Shown here: one piece after another, positions 36,501 to 45,558 of the stretch
Layout: the number at the start of each line of letters is the position of its first letter
How positions within the stretch are numbered: the stretch's first letter is position 1
From: Algoriphagus kandeliae
GTDB lineage: Bacteria; Bacteroidota; Bacteroidia; Cytophagales; Cyclobacteriaceae
Length of the DNA stretch: 64,000 nucleotides
Assembly (NCBI RefSeq): GCF_004571135.1
Contig: NZ_SPSB01000001.1
Coordinates: forward strand, 744,001 to 808,000
Reading direction: 5' to 3'
Made by a program: the position numbers and the translations under genes
Notes under the pieces: generated by a model
Databases searched by the model: none
Told to the model about the DNA's origin: nothing
What the model saw: only the letters and a program-made list of their open reading frames with translations

Positions 36501-37691
36501 TTAGCTTTTCCAGGTTTTTATACCACCTCCATAAACCGACTGATTGGCCAAGGCAACAAGTTTAGCAGTATTGCCGGCATTGGTGACATTACAAAGCGGT
36601 TCGGCTTTTTCTTCCAAGCAACGATAAAAATCCTCCAAAGCATAGATACTCCCATCCTTGGTGGGTTGATCGACTAATTTGATTCCACTTTTATTAGCAA
36701 TCCACGTGATAGGAGTAGCACCTGAAACACCATCGACTTCTTGAAGTTTGGCTTTTTTCTCAGGTTCTGGATAAAAAATCCCATCATTTGTCAATAGCGA
36801 AATAGTCCCCTCACTTCCTTTTATCTTGAATGCATAGCCTTCATATTGATTGCCACAAGTAGCACCGAAGTTCCCTACCATTCCAGCCTTGTTGTACCTC
36901 AGGGTTACCTGAACATTATCAAAGGTTTCTCTACCATCTTGGAAATAATCTATTCCTCCTGTCCCAAAGATTTGATCAGGTACTGTATCAAAAGCCCAAT
37001 TGATAAAATCCATTTGATGAGATAGAAGCTCTGCAACCAGACCACCTGAGTATTCTTTGTACATGCGCCAATTCACTTGCCGCTCGAATTCAGGCGAAGG
37101 CACCGGTCTTCTCCAGCTATTATTTCGATCCCATCGAGCAGAGACTTGTGTGATTTTTCCTAACCAACCCTTTTGAATGTATTCCTTTACCTTGAAATAA
37201 AGCGGTGAATACCGGTATTGATGACCTACTTGAATGATTTGATTTGGGTATTTCCCCACCAAGTCTTGAAATGTTCGAATCTCCTCTAATGTAAATAGCA
37301 TGGTCTTTTCTAGATACAGGTTTTTTCCTGCCTCTAATACTGCTTTTGCATGCTCAAAATGTGAATTCAGCGGTGTGGATACTACCACAGTATCAATTTC
37401 ACGATCGTCTAAAATCCTTCGATAATCCTGGTAAACAGGAATTTGTGGGTATTTCTTAGCTGCAGGTTCTGCCCGAAATGGAAGAACTTCAGCAATTCCT
37501 CTGATGTTGAACTTTTCTGGCATTCCATTCATGACATGATGCAGACCGGAGCCTCTGTCGCCATAACCGATGATTCCTACATTATAGATTTTATTTCGCT
37601 TTTGAGTTAAAATGCTGGCGCCAACCCCCAATGGAAGACTGGAAACGGCCGCTGCTACTCCTGCTTTCTGGATAAAATCTCTTCTTTTCAA
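36501..37691 (-). CDS. Tat-exported Gfo/Idh/MocA oxidoreductase
   Basis: I start at a TTG at 37691, giving MKRRDFIQKAGVAAAV, a normal Tat signal, and a 396-residue protein. The longer ATG frame from 37763 runs through the terminator of the upstream sulfatase gene. The Rossmann domain has NVGIIGYGDRGSG, STPLNSHF and the EKT motif (NLYLEKTMLF) of the family. The second domain contains YSGGLVAELLSHQMDFINW, with the His position that is often catalytic. It is probably NAD(P)-linked and acts on a sugar or derivative in the periplasm; some such Tat enzymes are glycosidases (GH109). It is last in the SusCD/sulfatase set. Confidence 0.87.
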   Translation of the reverse strand: MKRRDFIQKAGVAAAVSSLPLGVGASILTQKRNKIYNVGIIGYGDRGSGLHHVMNGMPEKFNIRGIAEVLPFRAEPAAKKYPQIPVYQDYRRILDDREIDTVVVSTPLNSHFEHAKAVLEAGKNLYLEKTMLFTLEEIRTFQDLVGKYPNQIIQVGHQYRYSPLYFKVKEYIQKGWLGKITQVSARWDRNNSWRRPVPSPEFERQVNWRMYKEYSGGLVAELLSHQMDFINWAFDTVPDQIFGTGGIDYFQDGRETFDNVQVTLRYNKAGMVGNFGATCGNQYEGYAFKIKGSEGTISLLTNDGIFYPEPEKKAKLQEVDGVSGATPITWIANKSGIKLVDQPTKDGSIYALEDFYRCLEEKAEPLCNVTNAGNTAKLVALANQSVYGGGIKTWKS

Positions 37692-37728
37692 AAGCTGATA
37701 ATTTTTTAAAGTATAGGGAATTTTGAGC

Positions 37729-37756
37729 AAAAAAAACAGACCCAAGAAGGATCTGT
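37729..37756 (-). terminator. Intrinsic terminator after the sulfatase gene
   Basis: On the minus strand ACAGATCC-TTCTT-GGGTCTGT forms an 8-bp stem with one G-U pair, followed by eight Ts. It begins about 30 nt after the sulfatase stop and sits upstream of the oxidoreductase TTG start, which rules out the longer oxidoreductase frame. Confidence 0.85.
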
Positions 37757-37786
37757 CTTTCAATCTAAAATACCCAATCTATCTAA

Positions 37787-39232
37787 TTAATTATTATTAA
37801 TCCATAACTGACCCACAGGAGGTTCTTCACCTTGATATATTCCAGGTAACCTTTTCCCTTTCGTAAGTTCTTGATGCTCTTTTTCCATTTTCTGTTGAAG
37901 CGCCTCTACCATTTCTGGAAAAGAAATTGCTATGTTTTTTAATTCTTCAGGGTCTTCCCACAAATCAAAAAGAGACAAAGGAATAGAATCATAAATAAAT
38001 TGATCCATTTCACCAGGCTTAATGTTGTCTCCAGCAGGTTTTTGATATATATGAGGCAATAAAAGTTTATATCGATTATCTCTGATTCCACGCAAGTTTT
38101 CATTGTGGTAATACAAAAAAACATCTCTTGGAGATTGATCTGTTCTTCCCATCAAATAATCTCCAATAGAAAGTCCATCTATTTCAAGATCTGGTTGATT
38201 CCCTCCCACCCAAGACATCAAAGTAGGAAGTAAATCCATGTTGGTTACCAAACCATCTAGTTTCTCGTTTTTTGGCAATTGATTTGGCCATGAGATAATA
38301 AAAGGAACCTTGAAACCTCCCTCAAATACCGTGTTTTTACCTTCTCTTAGATTTCCAGCAGAACCTGCATGGGTCTGGTATGCCAACCATGGTCCATTGT
38401 CGGAGGTAAAAATCAGAATAGTATTTTCCTCCAAGTCCAATTCCTTGAGTTTCTTTTTAATCTGGCCAACCGACCAGTCAATCTCATGTATTACATCTTG
38501 ATAAATTCCTTTTTTTGTTCTGTTTTGAAATTCAGGAGAGGTACTCAAAGGCACATGCGGCAACGGATGGGTTAGCAAAATAAAAAATGGAGAATTCCTG
38601 TTTTCTGAAATTATCTGAATCGTTTTTTCAGTAAATCTTTTTGTAAAAAATCGCTGATCAGGGTTTTCTTCCACAACAACGTCATTTTTGATCAAGGGCA
38701 AAGGCGGATAGGATTGGCTTGCAGAAGGAATCATGTCGTTGGAATAAGGAATCCCAAAAAATTCATCAAATCCATGGTGGATAGGAAGCTGCTCTTTGGC
38801 ATGACCCAAATGCCATTTTCCAATCAATGCTGTAGTATATCCCCTTTCCTTTACTAATTCTGCCAAGGTTTGTTCTTCAGGGTTAAGCCCAGTTCTCCAA
38901 ACATCCTGTGCCCAAGAAATCCCATGGGGTGCCAAAACCCGGGGGATCCCTACTCGGATAGGATAAGAACCAGTTAATAAAGAAGCTCTGGAAGGAGAGC
39001 AAACAGAAGACGCAACATAAAAGTTAGTCAAAGTGATTCCTTCTTTTGCTAGACTTGCCAAATTTGGAGTTATTTCATCTTTTGGTGCGAAGGGTGATAT
39101 ATCGCCGTAACCTAAGTCATCTGTGTAAATTATAATGATATTGGGTTTTGAAATAGCTGTAATATTTTTATATTCATTATAACCTTGTATAAACACAGTT
39201 ATTTGAAATATAAGAAATACAAAATAATACAT
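37787..39232 (-). CDS. Exported S1-family sulfatase
   Basis: This 481-residue formylglycine-dependent sulfatase has an N-terminal hydrophobic signal (MYYFVFLIFQITVFIQG). The metal-binding TDDLGYGD and the activation motif C78-S-P-S-R are intact, so Cys78 would become formylglycine if the maturase anSME or FGE is present elsewhere. GKWHLGH, HPLPHVPL and TSDNGPW complete the active site. It should remove sulfate esters from a glycan in the periplasm or outside. It follows susC-susD after a terminator and a very AT-rich gap, suggesting separate but coordinated expression. The substrate cannot be told from sequence. Confidence 0.93.
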   Translation of the reverse strand: MYYFVFLIFQITVFIQGYNEYKNITAISKPNIIIIYTDDLGYGDISPFAPKDEITPNLASLAKEGITLTNFYVASSVCSPSRASLLTGSYPIRVGIPRVLAPHGISWAQDVWRTGLNPEEQTLAELVKERGYTTALIGKWHLGHAKEQLPIHHGFDEFFGIPYSNDMIPSASQSYPPLPLIKNDVVVEENPDQRFFTKRFTEKTIQIISENRNSPFFILLTHPLPHVPLSTSPEFQNRTKKGIYQDVIHEIDWSVGQIKKKLKELDLEENTILIFTSDNGPWLAYQTHAGSAGNLREGKNTVFEGGFKVPFIISWPNQLPKNEKLDGLVTNMDLLPTLMSWVGGNQPDLEIDGLSIGDYLMGRTDQSPRDVFLYYHNENLRGIRDNRYKLLLPHIYQKPAGDNIKPGEMDQFIYDSIPLSLFDLWEDPEELKNIAISFPEMVEALQQKMEKEHQELTKGKRLPGIYQGEEPPVGQLWINNN

Positions 39233-39370
39233 TTTATTATATTGTTTATATCGAAATTAATTTTAATAAAAAAAATATTTAATTTAAATTATTAAAATAC
39301 CTATTAAAATTGTTGAATATATATATTATAAATATATTTCAAAATATCAAAAATAATATTATAAATATTA
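39233..39370. other. Extremely AT-rich spacer between susD and sulfatase
   Basis: This stretch is almost entirely A and T, with runs such as TTAATTTAAATTATTAAAAT. I see no coding frame. It must hold the sulfatase promoter, but the composition makes any single box unconvincing. Confidence 0.5.
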
Positions 39371-39415
39371 ATGAATAAAGGCATAACTTTAAATTAAAGT
39401 TATGCCTTTATTCAT
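39371..39415 (-). terminator. 22-bp perfect palindromic terminator after susD
   Basis: Positions 39371-39392 and 39394-39415 are exact reverse complements (22 bp, including AAAGGCATAACTTTAA) around a single base. The hairpin starts 3 nt after the susD stop, and T/A-rich sequence follows on the minus strand. It is unusually long and AT-rich for a terminator. Confidence 0.8.
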
Positions 39416-39418
39416 AAG

Positions 39419-40846
39419 TTATAAATTATAACCCGGATTCTGAGTTAAATTCGGATTTACATTTATTGCACTAAGTGGAATAGGAAAAAGAAGATAGGTC
39501 TCGGGAACAGTAATGCCTAATGGATGTTGGTACTCATTATTCATTACTTCTAAATATCTATTTCTTCTAACTAAATCAAACCATCTATGCCCTTCAAAAC
39601 AAAGTTCAAATTTTCTTTCCCTTTCAATGGCTAAATCAAACTCACTTTGATTAGGAAGATCCTGTTGGCTTAATTTCTTCAATCCAGCTCTAGATCTGAC
39701 ATCGTTTAATGCCAAAAAGGCTTGTTCACTCCCATAACTAATTTTGTTTAGGGCTTCTGCATACATTAAAAGAACGTCTGCATATCTAAGTACTATCCAA
39801 TTATTTCCACCATCTGAAACTCCGGCACTTGGATCTATATATTTACCAGCCCCATAAGAACCTGGGAAAAGTGAACCCGGCAAATTGGATACAATGACAA
39901 AATCCTTTCTTAAATCATTTTCCTCAAAATCATCAATGAATTGTTTTGTGGGGATACAGTAACCTTGTCCTTGACCATTTATTGAGCCTTGAGGCATAAA
40001 TACTTGGAAAAATCTACTTCCTTCGCCATTTAAATTAGCAGCAAATTGAATCTCAAAAATAGACTCTTCACTTGGAAAACTTAGACTAAAAACATCAGAA
40101 TAGTTCTCAGATAATTTGAATTGATTGCTATCAATTATTTCTTTACAATAATTAGCAGCAACTTGAAAATTCCCTAGTGTTAAATACACTTTAGCTAATA
40201 AACCTGCTGCTGCAAATTTCGTAGCTCTTCCATTTTGGTTGCCATTACGAACTTCTGGAAGATTTTGGTAAGCATATTCTAAATCTGTCAAAATAACTTC
40301 ATATACTTTTTCTTTTGATTCTCTCAGATAGGAAAAAGACTCTGAAATGCCTAAAGGCTTGGTAACGAGGGGAACATCTCCAAATATTCTTACTAAATTA
40401 AAATAGACTAATCCTCTTATGAATTGGGCCTCTGATTCAATTTGAGTTTCAATTTCTGTTGATAATTCCACTTCATCTAACTTACTTAATATAGTGTTTA
40501 CTCTATAAATTGTATTAAAACTGGCGTTATAATACAATTCAACATGTATATTATCTGAAAATAATAAGAAATTCGAGAAAGCCTCCCAATTTGCTCCTGC
40601 AGTACTCTGAGTTTCTGCAATATCGGTAGTTAAATCTCCGAAAATCCAGTGACCACCACTTTGTCCTGAATTGTAAATTGATTGTAGTCCATCATAGGCA
40701 CCAGCAATTGCTAATTCAAAATCCTGAGGAGTTTTATAAAAGAGTGCTGAATTATCTTGAAATGTGGGAGGTATTTCAAGGAAATCATTACAGGAGCTTG
40801 TCCAAATCAAAACCGAAACTATGAATATATATTTATAAATTTTCAT
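39419..40846 (-). CDS. SusD/RagB family glycan-binding lipoprotein
   Basis: This 475-residue lipoprotein (WTSSC, Cys19) is a SusD-type TPR protein that closes over its SusC partner at the outer membrane and captures glycan. Family motifs are FLEIPPTFQDNSALFYKTPQDFE, RGLVYFNLVRIFGDVPLVTKP, RATKFAAAGLLAKVYLTLGN, ERERKFELCFEGHRWFDLVRR and the terminal LFPIPLSAINVNPNLTQNPGY. It begins 11 bp after the susC stop. The accompanying sulfatase suggests a sulfated glycan, but SusD sequence does not fix the ligand. Confidence 0.96.
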   Translation of the reverse strand: MKIYKYIFIVSVLIWTSSCNDFLEIPPTFQDNSALFYKTPQDFELAIAGAYDGLQSIYNSGQSGGHWIFGDLTTDIAETQSTAGANWEAFSNFLLFSDNIHVELYYNASFNTIYRVNTILSKLDEVELSTEIETQIESEAQFIRGLVYFNLVRIFGDVPLVTKPLGISESFSYLRESKEKVYEVILTDLEYAYQNLPEVRNGNQNGRATKFAAAGLLAKVYLTLGNFQVAANYCKEIIDSNQFKLSENYSDVFSLSFPSEESIFEIQFAANLNGEGSRFFQVFMPQGSINGQGQGYCIPTKQFIDDFEENDLRKDFVIVSNLPGSLFPGSYGAGKYIDPSAGVSDGGNNWIVLRYADVLLMYAEALNKISYGSEQAFLALNDVRSRAGLKKLSQQDLPNQSEFDLAIERERKFELCFEGHRWFDLVRRNRYLEVMNNEYQHPLGITVPETYLLFPIPLSAINVNPNLTQNPGYNL

Positions 40847-40857
40847 CTCTGTATAAT

Positions 40858-43800
40858 TTAAAATGATGCATTTATACCAACTGTATATGTTTTATTTAAT
40901 GGGTAAACCTGCCAATCTAAACCTTGTAATAATGGATTGTTATTGCTAAAAGAAGCTTCTGGATCAAAACCTGAATAATTAGTGAATGTTAGGATATTTG
41001 TTCCTTGTAAATATATTCTTGCTGTCTTTAATCCGATACTATTTAATAATGCAGGTTTAAATGTATAACTTAGAGTTATATTTTTGACACGTAAAAAAGA
41101 ACCATCCTCTACCCATCTATCTGAAATTCTACTATTTCCATTTCTATCATTAACATTTGCACGAGAATGGAATCCATCCCCAGGTTCGCTTGGAGATTTC
41201 CATCTGTTAACAGCGTCTTTTAATTGATTAGTGGTACCTCCTAAAGTTGCACCTGAACGACCATTGATATTAAAAATATCTCCTCCACTTACTCCTTGAA
41301 GGAAAATAGATAATTCAATGTTTTTATAACTAAAGCGATTATTTAAACCGTAAAAAAAGTCTGGTAAAGGGTTTCCGATAACTGTTCTATCTTGTGCATC
41401 TATAATTCCATCATTATTAAGATCAACAAACCTGTAATCCCCAGGCCTTGCGAATGGTTGTTCAGCATTGTGGTTTGCGATCTCCTCTTCTGTTTGAAAT
41501 ATGCCATCTGTCTTAAATCCGTAAAACTGACTAAATGGTTGACCCTCTTGATTAATGTAAATTTGTCCTATAGCAAAAATGGGGGGTTCTATGAGAAGTA
41601 CTCCATCAACGCCTGAGCCTCCCAAATCAATTATTCTATTATTATTAAAAGAAATATTAAAATCCGACGACCACTTGAATTCTTTATCAAAATTAACTGT
41701 GTTCAATGCGAATTCCCATCCCCAATTTCTAACCTCACCGATATTTTGTAAGGCAGATGTAAATCCTGTTGTAACGGGAACTGGAACATTTAGGAGTAAA
41801 TCATTTGTGTTTTTTATATAATAGTCTGCTAAAAGCCTTATTCTATTATCAAAGAAATATAGGTCGGTCCCAATATTAAATGATTTCGAAACTTCCCAAC
41901 CTAATTCGTCATTTGCTATGCTTGAAGGAGAAAGTCCTCCAACTACCTGCTGATCCGATCCTAGTACATAGCGTGTGTTTCCCAATAAGGCAAATCTTGA
42001 ATAATTTCCAATTGAATTATTTCCTGTAAGGCCATAACTAAGCCTTAATTTTCCTTCTGAAAAAAACTTTGACTGAGGGAAAAAGCTTTCATCCGAGAAT
42101 AACCAACCTATTGATCCACTTGGAAAAAAACCATATTTAGTCTCAGAGCCAAACCTTGATGACCCATCAGTTCTTGCAGATGCAGAAATTAAATATTTGC
42201 CTTTATAATCATATGTCGCTCTTGCTAAATAACTCACTAAAGACCATTCTTCAATCCTTTGACTTAATCCATTAATGACCGTTCCAGCTGAAACAGTTTT
42301 TATTGAATTAGTTGGAATATTCTGACTCGAACCATCCATTCTATTTATCCTATATTTTTGAAAAGTTGCACCACCTAAAATCGAAAAATCATGATTCCCA
42401 ATTTTCTTGGAATAGGTTAAAATATTTTCATTTAACCAAGAAAAAGCCTGCGATTGAAATGAATATGCCTGACCAACTATAGCCTCAAAAGGAGGCCAAT
42501 TTGGAGAACGAGGTACAAATTGTAAATTGGTAATGTTATTAAAATCCGCTCCAAGACTAACCTTTAGTTTCAGATCTTCAATAAAACTGTACTCGGCGAA
42601 ATAATTGGTTAAAATTCTGCTAACGTTAACTTCTTCTTCTAATTCATTTGCTAAAAAAACAGGGTTAGAAAGAAAGGGAGGTGTACCTCCTGCTCGATGA
42701 TTAAAGTAGGTACCATCTTCATTATAGACTGGAAAAGATGGTCTTGCTGAAATTGCAGCATGTATAACACTTCCTTGAACAAAATTTCCATTTCCCTCAG
42801 TCCTAATTCGATCATGAATAGATATACTAGGGGCAAAATTAAAGCCCATTGATAGTTTTTCATTCGCTTTTATATCAATGTTTGCTCTAAAATTGTAACG
42901 TTTAAAACCTGATCCTATAATAATCCCATCTTGATTAAAAAAACCACCAGATATAGCATATTTAATATTTTGATTTCCACCTTTAATAGAAAGGTTATAG
43001 TTGGACATCATTGCTGTTCTGAATATCTCATCTAACCAATTTGTATCATGTTGAGGTGCCGTTTGAAACTGACCAACTCTTAAGTTACCGGGTCTTATCT
43101 CATCCGGATCTGAATTTGAACGATTATCAGGATCTCCATCTACCCAAGAATTATTTCTAGCTTCAACCATCATATCTAAATATTCTTGTGAGTTCATTAG
43201 TTCAGGTAAATTTGTAGCCACTTGCCATCCGGTATAATGATTAAAATCAATACTAGGCTTTCCTGATTTACCTTTTTTTGTGGTTATTATCACGACTCCA
43301 TTAGCTCCTCTAGATCCATAGATAGCTGCTGCAGCCGCGTCTTTGAGGACATCAATGGATTCGATGTCATTAGGGTCGAATGAAGCGAGTGGATTTATAC
43401 TTAATCTCGAAAACCCTGACCCAGAATTTCCTTGGTTTGATTCATTTTCAATTGGGAATCCATCAACAACGTATAAAGGCTCATTACTCGCTGAAATTGA
43501 CCCAAATCCTCGAATTCTAACCGTTACAGCTCCACCAGGTGAACCTGTAGTTTGTGTGACTTGAACTCCCGGTAATCGACCTTGTAATGATTGATCGAAT
43601 GATGTTACTGGTACAACTCCCAAATCTTCACTATCTATTGACGAAATTGCACCTGTTATTTTTCTCCTGTCTTGTGTTCCATAACCCACAACCACCACTT
43701 CTTCCAAGGCTTGAGCATCCTCAGCCATTTGTATATCGATGGTAGTCTGATTTCCGACAGTTACTCTTCTAGATTCAAACCCTACAAAACTAAAAATCAA

Positions 43801-44340
43801 CACATCCCCTTCTGATGCAGATAAGCTATAACTACCATCAATATCTGTCACTGTCCCTGAAGTGGTTCCTTCTACTATCACAGTTACCCCAGGTAATGGC
43901 TGACCAGAAGCATCTGTTACTTTACCTTGGATATCGATAAATTCCAGTTCTTGGATTGAAATACTCTTTCCTGAATCTGAAGGCAGTTTGACATGAATGT
44001 TTTTATTGATCTGGACAAAAGAAAGATTGGTCTGTCGAATAAGATTTTCCAGCACTTGATAAACCGTTGCATTTTCCAAATCCAAGCTGATTCGCTGATT
44101 AAGGGGAATTGTGTTGGGATTGTAAGTAAATTTAAAATCCGTTTTTCGTTCCAACTGAGAAAAGGCTTTTCTCAGCGGTTGGTCATCCAAACTGATGGAA
44201 ACTTTAACTTCTGAAATACTTTTCATTTGGGCCTTACCGGTATTAGCCAAGAGAACCGAGCAAAATATCAATTGAATGGCAAAGGCATATAGAATTCGTT
44301 TGGACAGCATAAGGAGTTGCCTCAGTAGTGGTTTTTTCAT
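40858..44340 (-). CDS. SusC/RagA TonB-dependent receptor with an STN signalling domain
   Basis: This 1160-residue outer-membrane transporter has a signal peptide, then an STN domain (about 45-115, KVSISLDDQPLRKAFSQL), a CarboxypepD_reg-like domain (130-205, IQGKVTDASGQPLPGVTV), a TonB-box/plug (EEVVVVGYGTQDRRKITGAI, LYVVDGFPI, GSRGANGVVIITTKKG) and a 22-strand barrel to the end. The STN domain identifies a transducing receptor that signals to the FecR-type anti-sigma factor encoded next door. It imports glycan with SusD. Spacing to fecR is 159 bp, containing two inverted repeats. Confidence 0.97.
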   Translation of the reverse strand: MKKPLLRQLLMLSKRILYAFAIQLIFCSVLLANTGKAQMKSISEVKVSISLDDQPLRKAFSQLERKTDFKFTYNPNTIPLNQRISLDLENATVYQVLENLIRQTNLSFVQINKNIHVKLPSDSGKSISIQELEFIDIQGKVTDASGQPLPGVTVIVEGTTSGTVTDIDGSYSLSASEGDVLIFSFVGFESRRVTVGNQTTIDIQMAEDAQALEEVVVVGYGTQDRRKITGAISSIDSEDLGVVPVTSFDQSLQGRLPGVQVTQTTGSPGGAVTVRIRGFGSISASNEPLYVVDGFPIENESNQGNSGSGFSRLSINPLASFDPNDIESIDVLKDAAAAAIYGSRGANGVVIITTKKGKSGKPSIDFNHYTGWQVATNLPELMNSQEYLDMMVEARNNSWVDGDPDNRSNSDPDEIRPGNLRVGQFQTAPQHDTNWLDEIFRTAMMSNYNLSIKGGNQNIKYAISGGFFNQDGIIIGSGFKRYNFRANIDIKANEKLSMGFNFAPSISIHDRIRTEGNGNFVQGSVIHAAISARPSFPVYNEDGTYFNHRAGGTPPFLSNPVFLANELEEEVNVSRILTNYFAEYSFIEDLKLKVSLGADFNNITNLQFVPRSPNWPPFEAIVGQAYSFQSQAFSWLNENILTYSKKIGNHDFSILGGATFQKYRINRMDGSSQNIPTNSIKTVSAGTVINGLSQRIEEWSLVSYLARATYDYKGKYLISASARTDGSSRFGSETKYGFFPSGSIGWLFSDESFFPQSKFFSEGKLRLSYGLTGNNSIGNYSRFALLGNTRYVLGSDQQVVGGLSPSSIANDELGWEVSKSFNIGTDLYFFDNRIRLLADYYIKNTNDLLLNVPVPVTTGFTSALQNIGEVRNWGWEFALNTVNFDKEFKWSSDFNISFNNNRIIDLGGSGVDGVLLIEPPIFAIGQIYINQEGQPFSQFYGFKTDGIFQTEEEIANHNAEQPFARPGDYRFVDLNNDGIIDAQDRTVIGNPLPDFFYGLNNRFSYKNIELSIFLQGVSGGDIFNINGRSGATLGGTTNQLKDAVNRWKSPSEPGDGFHSRANVNDRNGNSRISDRWVEDGSFLRVKNITLSYTFKPALLNSIGLKTARIYLQGTNILTFTNYSGFDPEASFSNNNPLLQGLDWQVYPLNKTYTVGINASF

Positions 44341-44382
44341 ACTATTGTAATGGTTAAAGTGTAATGAATTAGACTTTGACTA

Positions 44383-44416
44383 CTTGTCTGTAGAGGTCTC
44401 AATTCTGGCAGACAAG
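44383..44416 (-). promoter_or_regulatory. Spaced inverted repeat upstream of susC
   Basis: CTTGTCTG (44383-44390) and CAGACAAG (44409-44416) are exact 8-bp reverse complements 18 bp apart. They lie 43-76 bp upstream of the susC ATG. This is the zone where the ECF-dependent promoter should be. Operator, promoter-proximal leader hairpin or chance are all possible. Confidence 0.35.
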
Positions 44417-44423
44417 CTTTAAG

Positions 44424-44449
44424 AGCAGCTTTTCGAAAGAGAAGCTGCT
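44424..44449. terminator. GAAA-capped hairpin between fecR and susC
   Basis: Read on the plus strand, AGCAGCTTTTC and GAGAAGCTGCT pair over 11 bp (one G-U) around a GAAA tetraloop, followed by TTTTT. On the minus strand it lies 51 nt beyond the fecR stop with As before it and no clear U tract after it. It probably ends the sigma-fecR message, but orientation favours the opposite strand. Confidence 0.5.
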
Positions 44450-44499
44450 TTTTAATCTAGCTACTGTTTAGATTATTTGCTTTCATGGTTTATTAGGGT

Positions 44500-45558
44500 T
44501 TATTGATATGCGATTTCTACTTTTTTATCCTTCAGTGAAAAAGTCAAATCTGTGGCCCGGCTCAATCCCAAAAGGACATTCTCCAATGTCTCATCCTGAT
44601 AAATTCCTGAATAGGACCAATTATTAGGAAATTTTCCTTTTATGGTAATCTCTACACCATACCAGTTTTCCAATCGATACTTGACTTCAAGGATGTCATT
44701 TTTATTAAAAACCAGCTTTTTATCTTTCCATCCTGTCATCTCCAAAGGATCAAATCCAGTTTTTCGAAATTCTCCGAATTGGTCAAAAACCATCATCTCA
44801 TTCGGAGCAAGCATTAGCCGATTTCCTTTTTGATCATCTATCCGAACTTTTCCAGTGACCAATGCAACTGACAGCAATCCCTCTTCAGATTCTTTCACAT
44901 TAAAGGAAGTGCCTAGGACTTCTACCTCTATGTCAGCGGTCTGTACGATAAAAGGTCTTTCTTCTTCCGCAACTTCAAAAAATGCTTCACCCTTTAAGGT
45001 TACTTGACGGCTTTCCTTTTCGAACTTTTTTGGGAATCTAATTTGGCTGTTCGAATTCAGAAAAATTTTAGTACCATCCTCCAAAATAAAAGTTGCTTTT
45101 TGGCCCTTGGGGGTAGTACGTTGAACTATTTCTGATGTAGTAATTTCTTCGACGGGTAGTACTCTTTCCTTTTGTCCAAGGCTCCAAAAATACCAAAGGG
45201 AAACTCCTATAATCAATACGGCTGCTATCTGACGAAAGGAAAACAGCCACTTTCTCATTCGAGAAGTTTTAGAACCGAAAGATGCCTCTGCAGAAGGAGT
45301 TTGTCTAATTACATTTTCGAAGATTCTCACGTAATTGCTGTCAGAAAGATCCACTCTTTTTGAGTACTGAATGCTTCTAATGATTTGACTTGCCTTAAGA
45401 ACTATCTGTCGCTTCTCGGGGTGTTCCGAAAGCCATTTTTCCCAAAAATGTTTATTATTCTCATTGGGTGTTTTTACCCATTCGATAAAAAACTCATCAG
45501 CCAAAAAGTCCTCTAATTGGTAGTCTTTGTAATTTAGATATGTTTTATTATCACTCAT
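44500..45558 (-). CDS. FecR-type anti-sigma factor
   Basis: This 352-residue protein has a cytoplasmic N-terminal region (1-105) that would bind the sigma factor, one membrane helix near 107-128 (IAAVLIIGVSLWYFW), and a periplasmic FecR domain (about 145-245, PKGQKATFILEDGTKIFLNSNS, GEAFFEVAEEERPFIV, GTSFNVKE). A C-terminal DUF4974 STN-like domain (about 280-350) follows. It should receive the signal from the STN domain of the downstream SusC. It overlaps the sigma gene by 4 bp. Confidence 0.95.
   Translation of the reverse strand: MSDNKTYLNYKDYQLEDFLADEFFIEWVKTPNENNKHFWEKWLSEHPEKRQIVLKASQIIRSIQYSKRVDLSDSNYVRIFENVIRQTPSAEASFGSKTSRMRKWLFSFRQIAAVLIIGVSLWYFWSLGQKERVLPVEEITTSEIVQRTTPKGQKATFILEDGTKIFLNSNSQIRFPKKFEKESRQVTLKGEAFFEVAEEERPFIVQTADIEVEVLGTSFNVKESEEGLLSVALVTGKVRIDDQKGNRLMLAPNEMMVFDQFGEFRKTGFDPLEMTGWKDKKLVFNKNDILEVKYRLENWYGVEITIKGKFPNNWSYSGIYQDETLENVLLGLSRATDLTFSLKDKKVEIAYQ

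Noticed and set aside
37692..37763. ATG start of the Gfo/Idh/MocA oxidoreductase at 37763
   Set aside because: The 24 extra codons overlap an intrinsic terminator and hide a textbook Tat signal that begins at the TTG at 37691.
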